Shown: in pieces, positions 1 to 11,430 of the stretch
Position numbering within the stretch: the first letter of the stretch is position 1
Layout of the letters: each line of letters begins with the position of its first letter
Assembly (NCBI GenBank): GCA_949751835.1
Contig: CATKHK010000028.1
Span: 62,001-126,000 of the forward strand
Source: Blepharisma japonicum
Taxonomy: Eukaryota; Ciliophora; Heterotrichea; Heterotrichida; Blepharismidae
Direction of reading: 5' to 3'
DNA length: 64,000 nucleotides
Translations under genes and position numbers: made by a program
The notes under the pieces: generated by a model
Seen by the model: the letters and a program-made list of their open reading frames with translations, nothing else
What the model was told of the DNA's origin: nothing
The model's database searches: none

Positions 1-126
1 GAAATAAATATCAGAGAGATTAAAAAAGTGGATGAAGAAATTAAAAGGTGTAAAATCACTTCACCAGTAGCAAAAATAGTTGGAGTACAATACATTTTAT
101 ATTATTTTGCACATTCTATTTACTAA
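1..126 (+). CDS. C-terminal end of an unknown gene (partial)
   Basis: Frame 1 is open from the window edge to a TAA at 124-126 and gives 41 residues, starting with a charged helical stretch (NIREIKKVDEEIKRCK) and ending in a short aromatic/hydrophobic tail. The length is too short to assign a family. It is called a gene end because the composition is protein-like and it is followed by a 140-bp AT-rich gap before the next same-strand ATG. A chance open frame cannot be excluded. Confidence 0.35.
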   Translation, partial: EINIREIKKVDEEIKRCKITSPVAKIVGVQYILYYFAHSIY

Positions 127-266
127 TAAATTACTTTTATTTGCATAAATTTATATTTAATTAGCAGCTGATATAGCTTGATAATGCAATTTTCTTTATT
201 AAACTTTATCTATTTTATTAATACTTGCTAAGCTGATTATTACAAATTTTAAAATAAATTTCTTAT

Positions 267-1334
267 ATGGAAAATCTTTCTCATTCAATCTTATCAGACG
301 AGCCTTCTAAATCAATTTTATCTCACAGCTCAACACAATCGGTGCTTTCATGCCCATCATCTTCCCAATTTTCATTTTCCTCCATATCTACGCAATCATC
401 CAGTCAGCTGAATCCCACCAATTTAATACAAAAATCAGGATGGCTCCAAAAGAAATCAACAAAGCTTTTTAGACGTTGGCATTGACGATTTTTTTTGCTA
501 AAAGATAAGAAATTGGTTTATTTTCGAAAAAAAACTGACAAAAAGCCATCAGCTACTATAAATTTTGATCAAGTAACAGTAAACGTACACTTTATCAGCA
601 GAAAATCGAAGTCGGAATTTTTGATTCTCCCTCTGGGATCTAAATCAGGCTTTAAATTGAAGGCTATGCCTCAAGACGAGCTCTTTTCTTGGGCGTCTGC
701 AATAATTCAACACATAGAAGCCTCTGATGGGAATAAATTTTTGCTAACCACAAGAGATTATTCATGAAGGAGCATCCGCATTTCAGAACAGCAATTTTTA
801 GAAAATGTCCATTCTGGTGACGTTTTACTGTTCCAAAGCAAATGTGCTCCAGCCGCATTGCAAAGAACTTTAATTAGAAGCAACTATGATCATGTTGCTA
901 TGCTGATAAACGTTGAAGGAACGGTCATGTTTTTAGAAGCTACGAGATTGCAAGGAGTCAGTATTTTAGAATGAGAAAAATTCCGAGAAAGAAATTGGCA
1001 TTTACTTTACAATAAATTAGTTTACCGGAAAATTGAGCCAGAATTAAATTTTCATGAAATTGAAGCATTAGAGAATTTCATTGCTAAAGTGGAAGGCAAG
1101 AAATTCAGATTCACATTTACCAAAAGAAAAAAGTTCTCTAAAGGAAGAGTTCACATACAAGAAAAATATTTTTGTAGCGAACTTGTCGCTTCAGCTTACC
1201 AAATGATTGGATTATTGCCATGTGATATTCTTCCTTCATATTTCTGGCCCAAACACTTTTCAAGTGATAAAGTTTTACCTTTGGTGCGTCATTCTTTGTC
1301 ACAAGAAATGATGATTGATTTTGAAATTCAATAA
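267..1334 (+). CDS. PH domain plus permuted papain-like (YiiX/C92-type) hydrolase
   Basis: The protein has 355 aa when the TGA codons near 483, 765 and 972 are read as Trp. After a Ser-rich head (1-50) comes a PH domain (about 53-155): GWLQKKS, then RRWHWRFFLL, in which the TGA Trp is expected, and a closing Trp helix. The second half has the signature of the circularly permuted papain fold (NlpC/P60 superfamily, YiiX/C92): GDVLLF at about 184, a His in YDHVAML (H209) and a Cys in FCSELVASAY (C303), which fit the catalytic His and Cys. The PH domain probably targets the enzyme to phosphoinositide membranes; the hydrolase would then act on lipid or amide bonds, which is inferred from related families. 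Stop is TAA, and the next gene starts 16 bp later. Confidence 0.8.
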
Positions 1335-1350
1335 AATATTAAATTTAACT

Positions 1351-2469
1351 ATGTCATTTAGTAATCGTCCTTTTGATATTAAAGGTGACTTGCTGAATAA
1401 AAGGACAAAAATTTTCGAACTTTTGTCAGTGCCAAGCGAACTGAGGCAAGAATCGCAAACTTATGAAATTTCAGAAATTTTGAAAGAAAATTCTGTTTTG
1501 TTTCGATATAAAGGAACAGGTCAGTTAGAAGAATTAGCAAAACATTTTGAGGTTGAAAACTTTGAACCTGGTGATTTAATTGATATGCAAAGATATGCAT
1601 TTTTTATTGTTCATACCGGAAGAGCTGCTTTATACGTGGACCAAGCGAAAGTAAAAGAATTTGTGCAGGATTATTATTTTGGGTATTGGGATGTAGAAAA
1701 TAATGCAGAAATTAGATCCATCGATTATTCCGAAATTATAGTTATCAAGAAAAGCTTTTGAGATGAAATTATAACTGTGAGGGAGCCTGAATATTTTCAA
1801 GAGAAATTCGAATTGATTAAAACTGTAGAACTTTTTGAAGAGACTCCAGAGCCAATTCTAAGCCAGCTAGCACAGTCTGCATATTTAAAGAAATTTCTTC
1901 CAAACTCTATAGTAATTAAACAAGGAGATTTATCTAAAGGTATTTATATTATAAAAACAGGAGGCATAAAACTGTTAAGAAAAACGAAAACATCAGATGA
2001 GTCAGAAAATACACGAATTGTAACTCTTGATGAGCTTGCTAAAGGCGATACTTTTTCTGAAGCTTCTTTATTTAGCAACGAGCCATCTTATTATACAGCT
2101 TTATGCATACTTCCTTTGACAGCCTTTTTTATAGACAAAGAAGATTTCAAAAAAATTGATAAATTCTATTTATATGACTTACAAAAGAAAATAAAAGACT
2201 ATCCGAATGACGAAGAGCTCCAAAGAGACTACACAGAGAAGAAAAAATGAAACTTGTATCAGAAAAAACTGATTTTCGGACTCAAAAAAGAAAAATTGCA
2301 AGAAAAGTAAGAGATAATTAGAGGTTTTAGCACTAATTTACGTGGTAATGGAAAAAAGAAAAAGAGAGTAAAAAAAGATGAAATAAATAATTTACCACCT
2401 TTGATATCCCCGAGAAGATCCTTACAGTTGAACTTACAAAAATATAGGCATCACTCAAGTTTTGCATAA
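1351..2469 (+). CDS. Cyclic-nucleotide-binding-like protein with one 15-nt intron
   Basis: The ATG at 1351 is the first in frame, 16 bp after the previous stop. TGA at 1759 and 2248 are Trp; a 15-nt intron at 2307-2321 removes an in-frame TAA, and the frame then runs to TAA at 2467, giving 367 aa. Two cNMP-binding-like beta-roll domains are visible, about 60-145 and 150-275. The second has IKQGDLSKGIYIIKTGGIKL and a GDTFSEASLF segment. This segment aligns with the phosphate-binding cassette (FGELAL...R-A) but lacks the conserved Gly-Glu and Arg, so cyclic nucleotide binding is doubtful. The C-terminus is Lys/Arg-rich (KKKKRVKKDE region). It may be a structural or PKA-regulatory-like protein; the partner is unknown. 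Confidence 0.75.
2307..2321 (+). other. 15-nt spliceosomal intron
   Basis: GTAAGAGATAATTAG has GTAAG at the 5' end and TAG at the 3' end. Removing it eliminates an in-frame TAA and continues the frame for about 49 codons to the next TAA. The length equals that of the other two introns in this window. Confidence 0.8.
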
Positions 2470-2493
2470 TTTTATTACAGCGATTTATTGTAA

Positions 2494-2820
2494 TTACATA
2501 CTAAAATTAAGCTTCTGTGAAGATTCTTGAATATTTTCAAGTTCGGATAATCTTATTAATGATGGTCGTGGGAGCATTATTGGCTGGATTATCATTTCGC
2601 TGTAGATTGCTAACTCTGAAGCTTCTAATTTTTCATTAAGCATATCGATAATGTAGTCGACTAATTCTTCCCGCTCCAATTTAATTGGGCTGAGCTTGGC
2701 TAGTTCATCTTCACTTAAAAGATGTAGTATTGATTCTCTCAAAATTATTTCAAACCTTTGGTATCTATCGCAATTTTTTCAATCCTCAGGTAAATAAGAA
2801 GTCAAGCTTTCATATTTCAT
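2494..2820 (-). CDS. Small protein of unknown function (108 aa)
   Basis: The reading frame runs from ATG (complement of 2818-2820) to TAA (2494-2496) with one TGA read as Trp (PEDWKNCDRY). The protein is helical and acidic, with LLSEDELAKLSP, a segment rich in Glu/Leu, and a Pro-containing IIQPIMLPRP near the C-terminus. No family was recognised. It is convergent with the preceding gene with only 24 bp between stops, which fits this genome's compact packing. The N-terminal extension beyond the TGA has normal composition, supporting the start chosen. Confidence 0.55.
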
Positions 2821-3358
2821 TTTTAATTTAAATTTAAGGGAATTGCTATTCAATCTACGCCATTTTCGCGTAAAGATAATTTAGACTGATAAAATTATGG
2901 TAATAGATAATTTAATGCAAAATGCAAAAATAAATGCCAGGAATAATAATTATAAATGTGAATTAAGTTCTTGGCTTTCCACACAATAATTTATTTATTT
3001 TTTATTAGATTTGGTCTAAAATAATTCTACAGCAGGTTTAAAAAAATGAGAGTTTGCAAAAGCAATAACGTTTCTAAATAAAAAGGGTAGACATCTTTTC
3101 TATATAACGCTGATAAATTATTCTTATCAAATTTAAATATTGGCAAAAAATCGCAAGCATTTACTTATTACCTACCAAAACTAAATATAATTTTCAAATT
3201 ACTTCCAACTGCGCTGATGGCTATAACTCCAATAGTAAAGAGATTCAGAAATCTTGCTTATAAATCAACTTTGGCAAAGATATTATATAATAAATATAAC
3301 GCAAACAGTCATATATTCTGCTTTTCCCTAAATTTACAAGAAAGGAGCATAAAAAGAT
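2821..3358. other. Intergenic, 538 bp, nothing recognised
   Basis: AT-rich sequence between two divergent starts. It must hold the upstream regions of the small minus-strand gene and of the decayed protease; no promoter motif, RNA or coding frame could be supported. Confidence 0.5.
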
Positions 3359-4486
<1,128 letters not shown>

Positions 4487-4510
4487 AAGAATTCTTTATT
4501 ATTAGTAGAA

Positions 4511-5452
4511 CTATTTTTTAATTATATTGCTATTTATGGTTTCATTCATAACAGCATAAGGTGCTAAGTCCTTGGTAAGGTTTGTATACAAACCAAGAAG
4601 AGTATGCTTCCAATGGCCATATGTGTAATTTACACTACCTAAAGCTCGGCATATAGGCTCAATGGATTCGTTGACACTTGTTAAGAGTGGTTTGAATGAT
4701 AAATCTTTGGTCATTGGAGTGTCTACGAAGCCAGGCCTTACGCTCAATATGTCTATTTTTGACTCTTCTCCTTTTAGTAAATATTTGGCTTCTTCAGCAA
4801 CAATTAAAGAAAATAAATTATCAAAGCTCTTATCAGCTGAATATATCCCTGAGCCAGGCATAGGAAATGTGCTTGCAATAGAGCTTAAATTAATAATAGC
4901 GCTATTGCTCTTACGTAAAATCATATCAGGCAAATAAAGTCTTGTGAGAAATACAACTGGTCAAGTGTTCATTGCATTTGAACGCAAAACTTCTTCTTCA
5001 GTCATGACAGCAAAATATTTTCCTCCAGAGCCAAAACCTATATTATTGACAAGAATGCTGATATCTAAACTTTGAGTTTGTGCTTTGATGTCTTTAAAGA
5101 ATTCTTGTGGGTTTTTAGCAGAATCAAAGAAGTCCTTTACAATATATTTTGTAGTAATTGGGTATTTTTCTTGGAGAGATTTAGAAACTGCCTGAAGTTT
5201 TACTGGATTTCGACCTACTAAAACGATATTGAAACCTTGTGATGCTAAAAATTCTGCAAAGCCTAAACCCAAGCCATCTGTAGGAGCTGTAATTAAGGCC
5301 CAGCTATTAAGTCCATATGAGGTATAGTTAGCTTTTGATTTGAGACTTTTTACAGCAATAAAAAGCTCGAGGGTGATTTTTAAGACAGTCCAAACTCCAG
5401 CTATAAAGCAAAGTAATTCTATTCAATCGAGCATGGCGAATAATTTTACCAT
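4511..5452 (-). CDS. Short-chain dehydrogenase, 17-beta-HSD/3-ketoacyl-CoA reductase-like (copy 1)
   Basis: The protein has 313 aa with an ATG at 5452, a TAG stop and TGA-encoded Trp at two sites (MLDWIELL, NTWPVVF). An N-terminal hydrophobic segment (about 11-35) is followed by an NAD(P)-binding Rossmann fold and the SDR signs: NNIGFG, a Ser in INLSSIAS, and YSADK as the catalytic YxxxK. The layout with an N-terminal membrane anchor matches the HSD17B3/12 and Ifa38 group, which reduce 3-keto groups of steroids or long-chain acyl-CoA in the ER. The cofactor loop reads TAPTDGLG instead of TGxxxGIG, so the first conserved Gly is Ala. Substrate is unknown. A paralog lies 55 bp upstream on the same strand. 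Confidence 0.85.
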
Positions 5453-5507
5453 TTCTTTAATAAAAACTAAAATTATTTTTATACTTAAATTTTAACTAAA
5501 TAAATGA

Positions 5508-6434
5508 TTATTTTCGAGAGAGTTTTGGCCATTTCAACTCTGTATTTCCCATTATAACAGATAAAAGAATTGTATTCATTCTTGCAATCAAATAAAGAAA
5601 TTGGTGCTTCCAATACCCGCCAGTGTAATCTACACTCCCTATTGAATTTCAAGCATAAGATACACATTCTTTGACACTTACGAGCAATGGCTTTCTTGTA
5701 AATTTTTGAGTTAATGGTGTATCCACAAATCCAGGTTTCAGAGATAGGACATCTATATTCGTACTATTATTTTTGGCTAAATATCTGGCTTCTTGAGTAA
5801 TAATCAAAGAAAATAAATCACCAAAGCTTTTACTTGAAGCATATAAGGATGATTTTACTAAGGGGCTTTGGCTTGTTATAGAGTTTACATTAATAATGGC
5901 ACTTTTTTGATTTCTCGAAATCATATCAGGTAAATACAGCTTAGTAAGAAATATAATAGGCCATACATTTATAGCATTAGTATTTAAATTGTCATCTTCT
6001 TTGAGAGATGCAAAAATATCAAATGCATGACCATAGCCTACATTATTGATTAAAATACTAATATCCAAACCGCTGGTCTGTCCTTTTATATCAATAAAAA
6101 ATTCTTTTGGGTTTTTTGTGCACAACGAAAAATCTTTTATAATGCATTTTGTTTTTACAGGGAACTTTTCTTCCAAATATTTGGCTGCATTGTGTATTTT
6201 TTCCAGATTCCTTCCAATTAATATTATATTAAATCCTTGGCAAGCTAAATATTCAGAAAATCCAAATCCAATACCATCAGAAGCTCCAGTTACTAAAGCC
6301 CAGGTATTCCTGCCATAAGGCGAAAAGCTTGGCTTTGCAGCTAAACTCTTGAATGCATAATAAACTTCAAGGCCTATTTTTATTAAAGTTCAAAGGCCAA
6401 CAATAAAATAAAACCAGTCTAGTATTGCAATCAT
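5508..6434 (-). CDS. Short-chain dehydrogenase, 17-beta-HSD/3-ketoacyl-CoA reductase-like (copy 2)
   Basis: The protein has 308 aa; the start is the ATG at 6434 and the stop TAA at 5508. Several TGA codons are Trp (FIVGLWTLIKI, and the Trp near 5655 that joins the last 50 residues). It has the canonical cofactor motif TGASDGIG (49-56), INNVGYG, and an active-site LYASSKSF (YxxxK). As in the neighbour, an N-terminal hydrophobic helix suggests ER membrane anchoring. The two proteins share motif order and many residues (FLTxLYLPDMI, LKPGFVDTP/VRPGFVDTP), so they are tandem duplicates. This copy keeps the intact cofactor Gly and is the better candidate for an active reductase. Confidence 0.87.
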
Positions 6435-6759
6435 TCAATTTAAATTTAACCTTTTATTATATATTTAATGGTTTCAATTTATTAAAGCTATTTAAATTAT
6501 ATTTTAGTTATATCATTAAGAATTTTCTAGTAAAGCAAAAGCATTTTTTTCCTTGTAATCATCTATAAACATTTTAAATTAAAGACATGATTTTAGAATG
6601 TTGAATTATTAATAATATCTTTGGAACAATATTTTTCTATTTAATCGTTTTCTAGAGAATTTACATTTTCATCGCAGGTCAGATAGAAATCTTTATAATT
6701 AGGATACTCCTCAAGAATAAACGATTCATATCTATTTATGATTCACTTATATAAATTCA
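6435..6759. other. Intergenic, 325 bp, divergent promoter region
   Basis: It separates two divergent starts. The sequence is AT-rich, and nothing beyond that can be supported. Confidence 0.5.
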
Positions 6760-9462
6760 ATGAGCCATTTAATGTATAACTCCAAGAAGTTTGAATCAAA
6801 ATTAACAAGTCTAAAATCCTCACGACCAAGAAGTGCATATTACTCATCATCCCATTCTTCAATATGCAATCATGATGCTTACCTTGAAACATTGAAATCT
6901 AAGCCAGTTCTCCGTTTCCCATCATCTTCGCAAGTTATTGATTTTCAATCAGATGATATTTTCAGTTTTGTGGAAGCCAAAAGTCTTCACCCAAAAGAAA
7001 TTGAATCTTCCTTAGTGCCTAAAGGAGAATTTCCTAGTGCTAATTCTTATTTCCATCAAGCTTACAAGTTACGATCTAAAGGAGATTTCGATAATGCTTT
7101 AACTTATTACAGACAAGCACTAAATATTGACCCAAAACACTTGGCTAGCAGAATAAATATAGGTATTTGTATGATGAAATTGCATATGATAGAAGCTGCT
7201 ATAGAAAATTTCAAAACTGCTGAAGAGCAGTATAAGCATGAAGGTATTCCTTATTTTAATCATGCAATTTGTCATATGTATTTAAAAGAATTTGAGGAAG
7301 CTATAAAAGCTATAAACATTCCAATTAGATTCTTAAGAGAAGAAGAAAATAAAGATTATATTAGCTTGAAAGCTTTGGCATTATTTCGGTCTGGAAAAGT
7401 TAATGAGGCTTTAGAATTAGCGAAAGCTAAAGCGGAAGTAATAAATAATGATAATGAAGACTACGATATGGCGAAATCTGCATATAATTCATTGTTTCCT
7501 TATAAAATCAGCAATACTTATAGTGTTAGAAGGCCAAAGACTAATAATGGAGTAAGAAAACTAATAAGCGAGTTCAAGCCAAACGCTGGGATAAAAATAA
7601 AAGTATCCAGACAAAGCAAAATGGCTTCAGCGCGTACTGCATCGACCTTGATTGGAAGTACAAGAATTAATTCAGCTGTAAATACACAAAGACCTAAAAA
7701 AACACCAAGATTGGCATCAGCATATCCAAAACTGCTGAGAACCGCACCAAGAAAAAGTTTCTTAACAGGTGCGCCAGAAATTACAAATGAAAGTAAAGAA
7801 ATAATTATTTCTCCAAAATCTGTGGTATCAGTGAATAACACAATTAATGAAGATCTCCCTACATATGAAGAAATTGTGGCTAAAAAGCGTATCTTTGATG
7901 ATATGATTGCTGAAAGTGAAGCTGTTTTGAGCTCAATTGTGCCAATTTACCCTAAAAAAAATATAATGGAAAATCAAGAAATTGGCTTTTTTCAAGAAGA
8001 AATGGGAGAAAAAGTTGATTATAAACAAGAAATTCTTAATGATGAAGAGAAAAAAGAAAAAATTGAAAAAATTAAAAAGGAATTTCAGAGAGATTTAGAA
8101 GACACCAAATCTGTATTTATAGAAAATTCTAGTTTAATAGAAGAAATAGTCACTGCTAAAATCAGTATACAAAATTTACGATATATAGAAGAACAATTTG
8201 GTAAAGAACCTGAAGAAATAAATTATAGCGAATTAAGCAAAATTTTAGCAAAATTGCCATTTTTCGCAAAATTTCCTGGAGGTGTCAGAGTGCAACTATT
8301 AAAAAAGAGCTTATTTAAAATATATAATCCAGGTGCTACTATTATAAATCAAGGAGAGCTTGGAGATTATATGTTTGTTATTGTAAATGGAGCTGTGGAA
8401 ATAAAAAAAAAATCCCCTGATTTTGGAAGTTTAGAAATTACTATAAATTCTATGTATGATGGTGAAACGTTTGGTGAGTTAGCTTTGTTAGCTGATCCTA
8501 CAGGAATGACAGTTAAAAGGACGGCTTCTTGTATAGCAAATGAAAGAACTATGCTAATTGCCCTATCAAAAGATGATTACAAGCATATTTTACTTGAGCA
8601 GATGCAAAATGATATTATTGGAAAAGTCGATTTTTTCAAAACCTTACCATTTTTTACAGGATCTGAAGGCTTGAGCTTAATTCCTCTTGCTTCAAACATT
8701 GAACCTATTATTTACAAAATAAATGAGCCTATAATCCAAGCTGGTGAAATACCAAAAGGTCTTTATATAATTTATAAAGGAAGATGCATGGTATACTGAG
8801 AAGGATATTCTTTAAAGCCAAAAGAAAAATCCTTAACCTTAAACCCTAGGCTCAGAAATCCTATCCCAAGGCCATTTTTTACAGGAAATTATGTTCCTCC
8901 AACAGCAGATATAAAAGAAGACCCTGAGCAGCTTGAAGAAAAAATTAATGAAAAATTATTTTACCGCACAATTGATTTAACAAAACCTGAAGAAGTCGAA
9001 AAAGCTTCTAATTTTTTAGGAACAAGCAAAATAAATGACCTTTCTAAGACAAATTCAATCTTTAAAGAAAGAATAGAGTTTTATAATCTAAAAGAAGGGG
9101 ACTATTTTGGAGCCAGAGGATTATTAGAAGGACATACAGGTGAAAGCCAAAATGGAACAATTATTGCTGAGCCAGCCAAATTTACAGTAGTTTCCGAATC
9201 ACAAGAAGTTAAAGTGTTCATTTTGAGGAAAAAGCATTTAGGCCTTTTAACAGAAAAAACAATGGTAAACTTTATTTAGGAACAATTAAAAATTGTGCTT
9301 GCAAATCATTATGAAATTGATTGCCCAAAGCAATGGTCGAATGATTACTTGCGCACTGCTTTTACAGAGTGGCAGTCTTATAAACTAGCACTTATCCAGG
9401 ATATCCACAAGGAAAGGTTCATTGAAAAGAATAAAACTCGTCTATTTATATCAAAAAAATAA
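6760..9462 (+). CDS. TPR protein with tandem cyclic-nucleotide-binding domains, one 15-nt intron
   Basis: The protein has 895 aa after one TGA is read as Trp (8797) and the intron at 9265-9279 is removed. A Ser-rich head is followed by TPR repeats (about 93-195, with FHQAYKLRSKGDFDNALTYY), a basic linker with SARTAS-type motifs, and a coiled stretch. The first cNMP-binding domain (about 490-625) has a good phosphate-binding cassette, ETFGELALLADP, with an Arg close behind in VKRTASC. A second, more divergent domain (about 630-835) contains DYFGARGLLEG. The TPRs suggest a scaffold, perhaps an axonemal or PKA-like regulator; this is inference. It leads a run of four same-strand genes, and the next ATG is 17 bp after its TAA. 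Confidence 0.85.
9265..9279 (+). other. 15-nt spliceosomal intron
   Basis: GTAAACTTTATTTAG lies between ACAATG and GAACAA. Splicing removes an in-frame TAG and restores 61 more codons of protein-like sequence up to a TAA. Confidence 0.88.
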
Positions 9463-9479
9463 TAAAATTATATATAAAT

Positions 9480-10031
9480 ATGAATAAAAAGAACTTAGAC
9501 CTAGGAAATAGAATGCCAAAAATAATAGGCACAAAATCACACCTAGTAAAGCAGCTTTTATCACCTAGACAACAGCCAAAAGTGAAGTTCAATATTCCTA
9601 GCTTAAAAAACATTGGAGTTTCAAGCTACATACCTAAGAATATTATGAAGCAGGAAAGGAGTAATCTGCCTGCTGACGTTTTAAAAAGAATTATCAGGGT
9701 TCAAGCCTTAGCAAGAAGATACTTAGTCAGGTGCAGATTTGTGAAATATGCAATTTATTATCATTCCGTATTGCTAATACAATCGGTATGGAGAGGATAT
9801 AGGACAAGAAAACGTCTAAGACTTATGAAGAAAAAGCCATGCCCAGATTGCAAAAAAGTGCTAAATATGATTTTGCCAGAATTAAGGTCAATTAGAATGG
9901 AAATTGACCATATCGCTGATCAACAGCAGGAGCTTTTAGCGCTGAATCAAAAATATGAAAAAGCTTTTAGATACTTGTTTGAGCAAGTTGCCAAACTGCA
10001 AAATGTTCCAACAAATAGCAAAATTATATAA
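9480..10031 (+). CDS. IQ-motif (calmodulin-binding) protein
   Basis: The protein has 183 aa, ATG to TAA, with no TGA. Two adjacent IQ motifs are visible: IIRVQALARRYLVRCRF (71-87) and VLLIQSVWRGYRTRKRLR (97-114). These bind calmodulin or centrin-like light chains in other proteins. A CPDC pair follows at about 121-124 and then a helical, coiled-coil-like tail. The protein is very basic at the N-terminus. It sits 17 bp after the TPR/cNMP gene and 40 bp before a GTPase-like gene. Probable role is at the cortex or basal bodies, inferred only from the IQ content. Confidence 0.8.
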   Translation: MNKKNLDLGNRMPKIIGTKSHLVKQLLSPRQQPKVKFNIPSLKNIGVSSYIPKNIMKQERSNLPADVLKRIIRVQALARRYLVRCRFVKYAIYYHSVLLIQSVWRGYRTRKRLRLMKKKPCPDCKKVLNMILPELRSIRMEIDHIADQQQELLALNQKYEKAFRYLFEQVAKLQNVPTNSKII

Positions 10032-10071
10032 ATTTTGGAGATATTTAGGAATTATACTTTAAATTATTAAA

Positions 10072-10605
10072 ATGGGAGCAAGCTTTCGAAAAAAAAGCAC
10101 AGGAGTTCCAATCTGCCGAACAATCCGCATTGGCCTAGTTGGCGATCCTTTAAGTGGCAAATCCTCAATTCTCACTAGATTCATATCAAATCGCTTCCGC
10201 TTTGAATATGAGCCTACTACTAAAAACATAGTTGGCCTGAAATCTTACATTCTAGATGAAGTTGCAATTCCTGTTACAATTGAAATATGAGAACTCCATT
10301 CAGATTTCAACCAATCGATAGATGTAGCAATAATTGTAATCGATTCAAAGCTCCCTATAAATGAAATTCAAGACTATTATATGAGATGGTTTGGAGAAGC
10401 CCAAAAATATTTCTGAAATGACATTCACGTAGCATTGACGAAATCTGAATTGTCTGAAGATGAAGGTAGCAAATTTGTTGACAGAGTCACAGATGCTTTA
10501 GTTCTTTCTGGAGATAGAAAACCGTTTTTAACTTCGGCTTCGTCAAATATAGGGATTTTTCAAATGTTCAAAACAATAATTAGTCAAAAAATGCGAGGGT
10601 TATAA
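10072..10605 (+). CDS. Degenerate Ras-superfamily GTPase-like protein
   Basis: The protein has 177 aa, ATG to TAA, with two TGA Trp codons. The P-loop is intact (GDPLSGKSS, about 24-32) and a switch I Thr is present in YEPTTKN, but the later motifs are eroded. The G3 DxxG is replaced by a WELHS stretch, G4 NKxD by TKSE and G5 by SASS. This pattern fits a Rab/Ras-like fold that may bind nucleotide poorly or act as a pseudo-GTPase. An N-terminal MGASF could be N-myristoylated. No C-terminal prenylation Cys is present (it ends MRGL). Confidence 0.72.
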
Positions 10606-10626
10606 GTAAATAAAATTTTCATAAGA

Positions 10627-11430
10627 ATGGATAACCGCAAAGAAAACTCTGATTCCGATGGAAATCGTCAGGGTAGCGATGCTGCATCAACAGACAGGCT
10701 ACTATTAGAAGGCTCATTAGCTAATAAAGAACGCAAAAAATACGTTCATTGACAAATCCGTATTGGAGACTCCCCTGAGCAAAAAGTCGTAATTGAGCTC
10801 GACTACGAAACTTGTCCCAGAACTTGCGAAAATTTCTGACAAATTGCAAATTCATATAAAGAACTCAGCTATAGAGGAAGCATGTTCCACAGAGTTGTAG
10901 CAAACGGCTATGTAGAAGGTGGGTTTATTAGCTCCTCTGATGGTAGCAAGACAAATTCATCAATATATGGAAATTATTTTTCAGATGAAAACTATTCTTA
11001 TTTGCATGACAAGCCAGGGATTATAGGAATGAGTAATACTGGAAAACATAAGAATGGGAGTGTGTTTTATATAACTTTGAGACCAATGATGCATTTAAAT
11101 GGAAGACTTGTGGCTTTTGGAAGGGTTGTTGAAGGAATTGATGTAGTCAGAGAGATTTCACAAGTGCAATGCAAAAATCAAAGACCATTGGTGCCTTGTG
11201 TTATTATTTCAAGTGGGAATTATTTGAATTCGTTAGCAGGAGGGGAAAATAAGCAGAGATTACATAAAGATCACTTTCAAAGCAAATTGGAAGCTGCGGA
11301 TTTAAATACATTAATGAGTAGGAGAGAAGCAATTGTGAAGGAAATAGAAAGCACAAGAGAAGAACTGGAAGAACAAAGGAAATTTAGAGATGTTATTTCA
11401 AACCTAATAGCTGATATGATGGCTTATTAA
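10627..11430 (+). CDS. Cyclophilin-type peptidyl-prolyl isomerase
   Basis: The protein has 267 aa from the ATG at 10627, 21 bp after the previous stop; TGA Trp codons occur in KYVHWQIRIG and ENFWQIAN. The cyclophilin core (about 40-205) has RTCENF, the catalytic FHRVV, then GMSNTGKHKNGSVFYITL and LNGRLVAFGRVVEGIDVV. The usual QGGD after FHRV is EGG with no Asp, and the cyclosporin-contact Trp is replaced by His (MMHLNGR), so activity or drug binding may be weak. A C-terminal coiled coil (about 225-260) is unusual for a small cyclophilin and suggests an adaptor partner. Confidence 0.9.
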
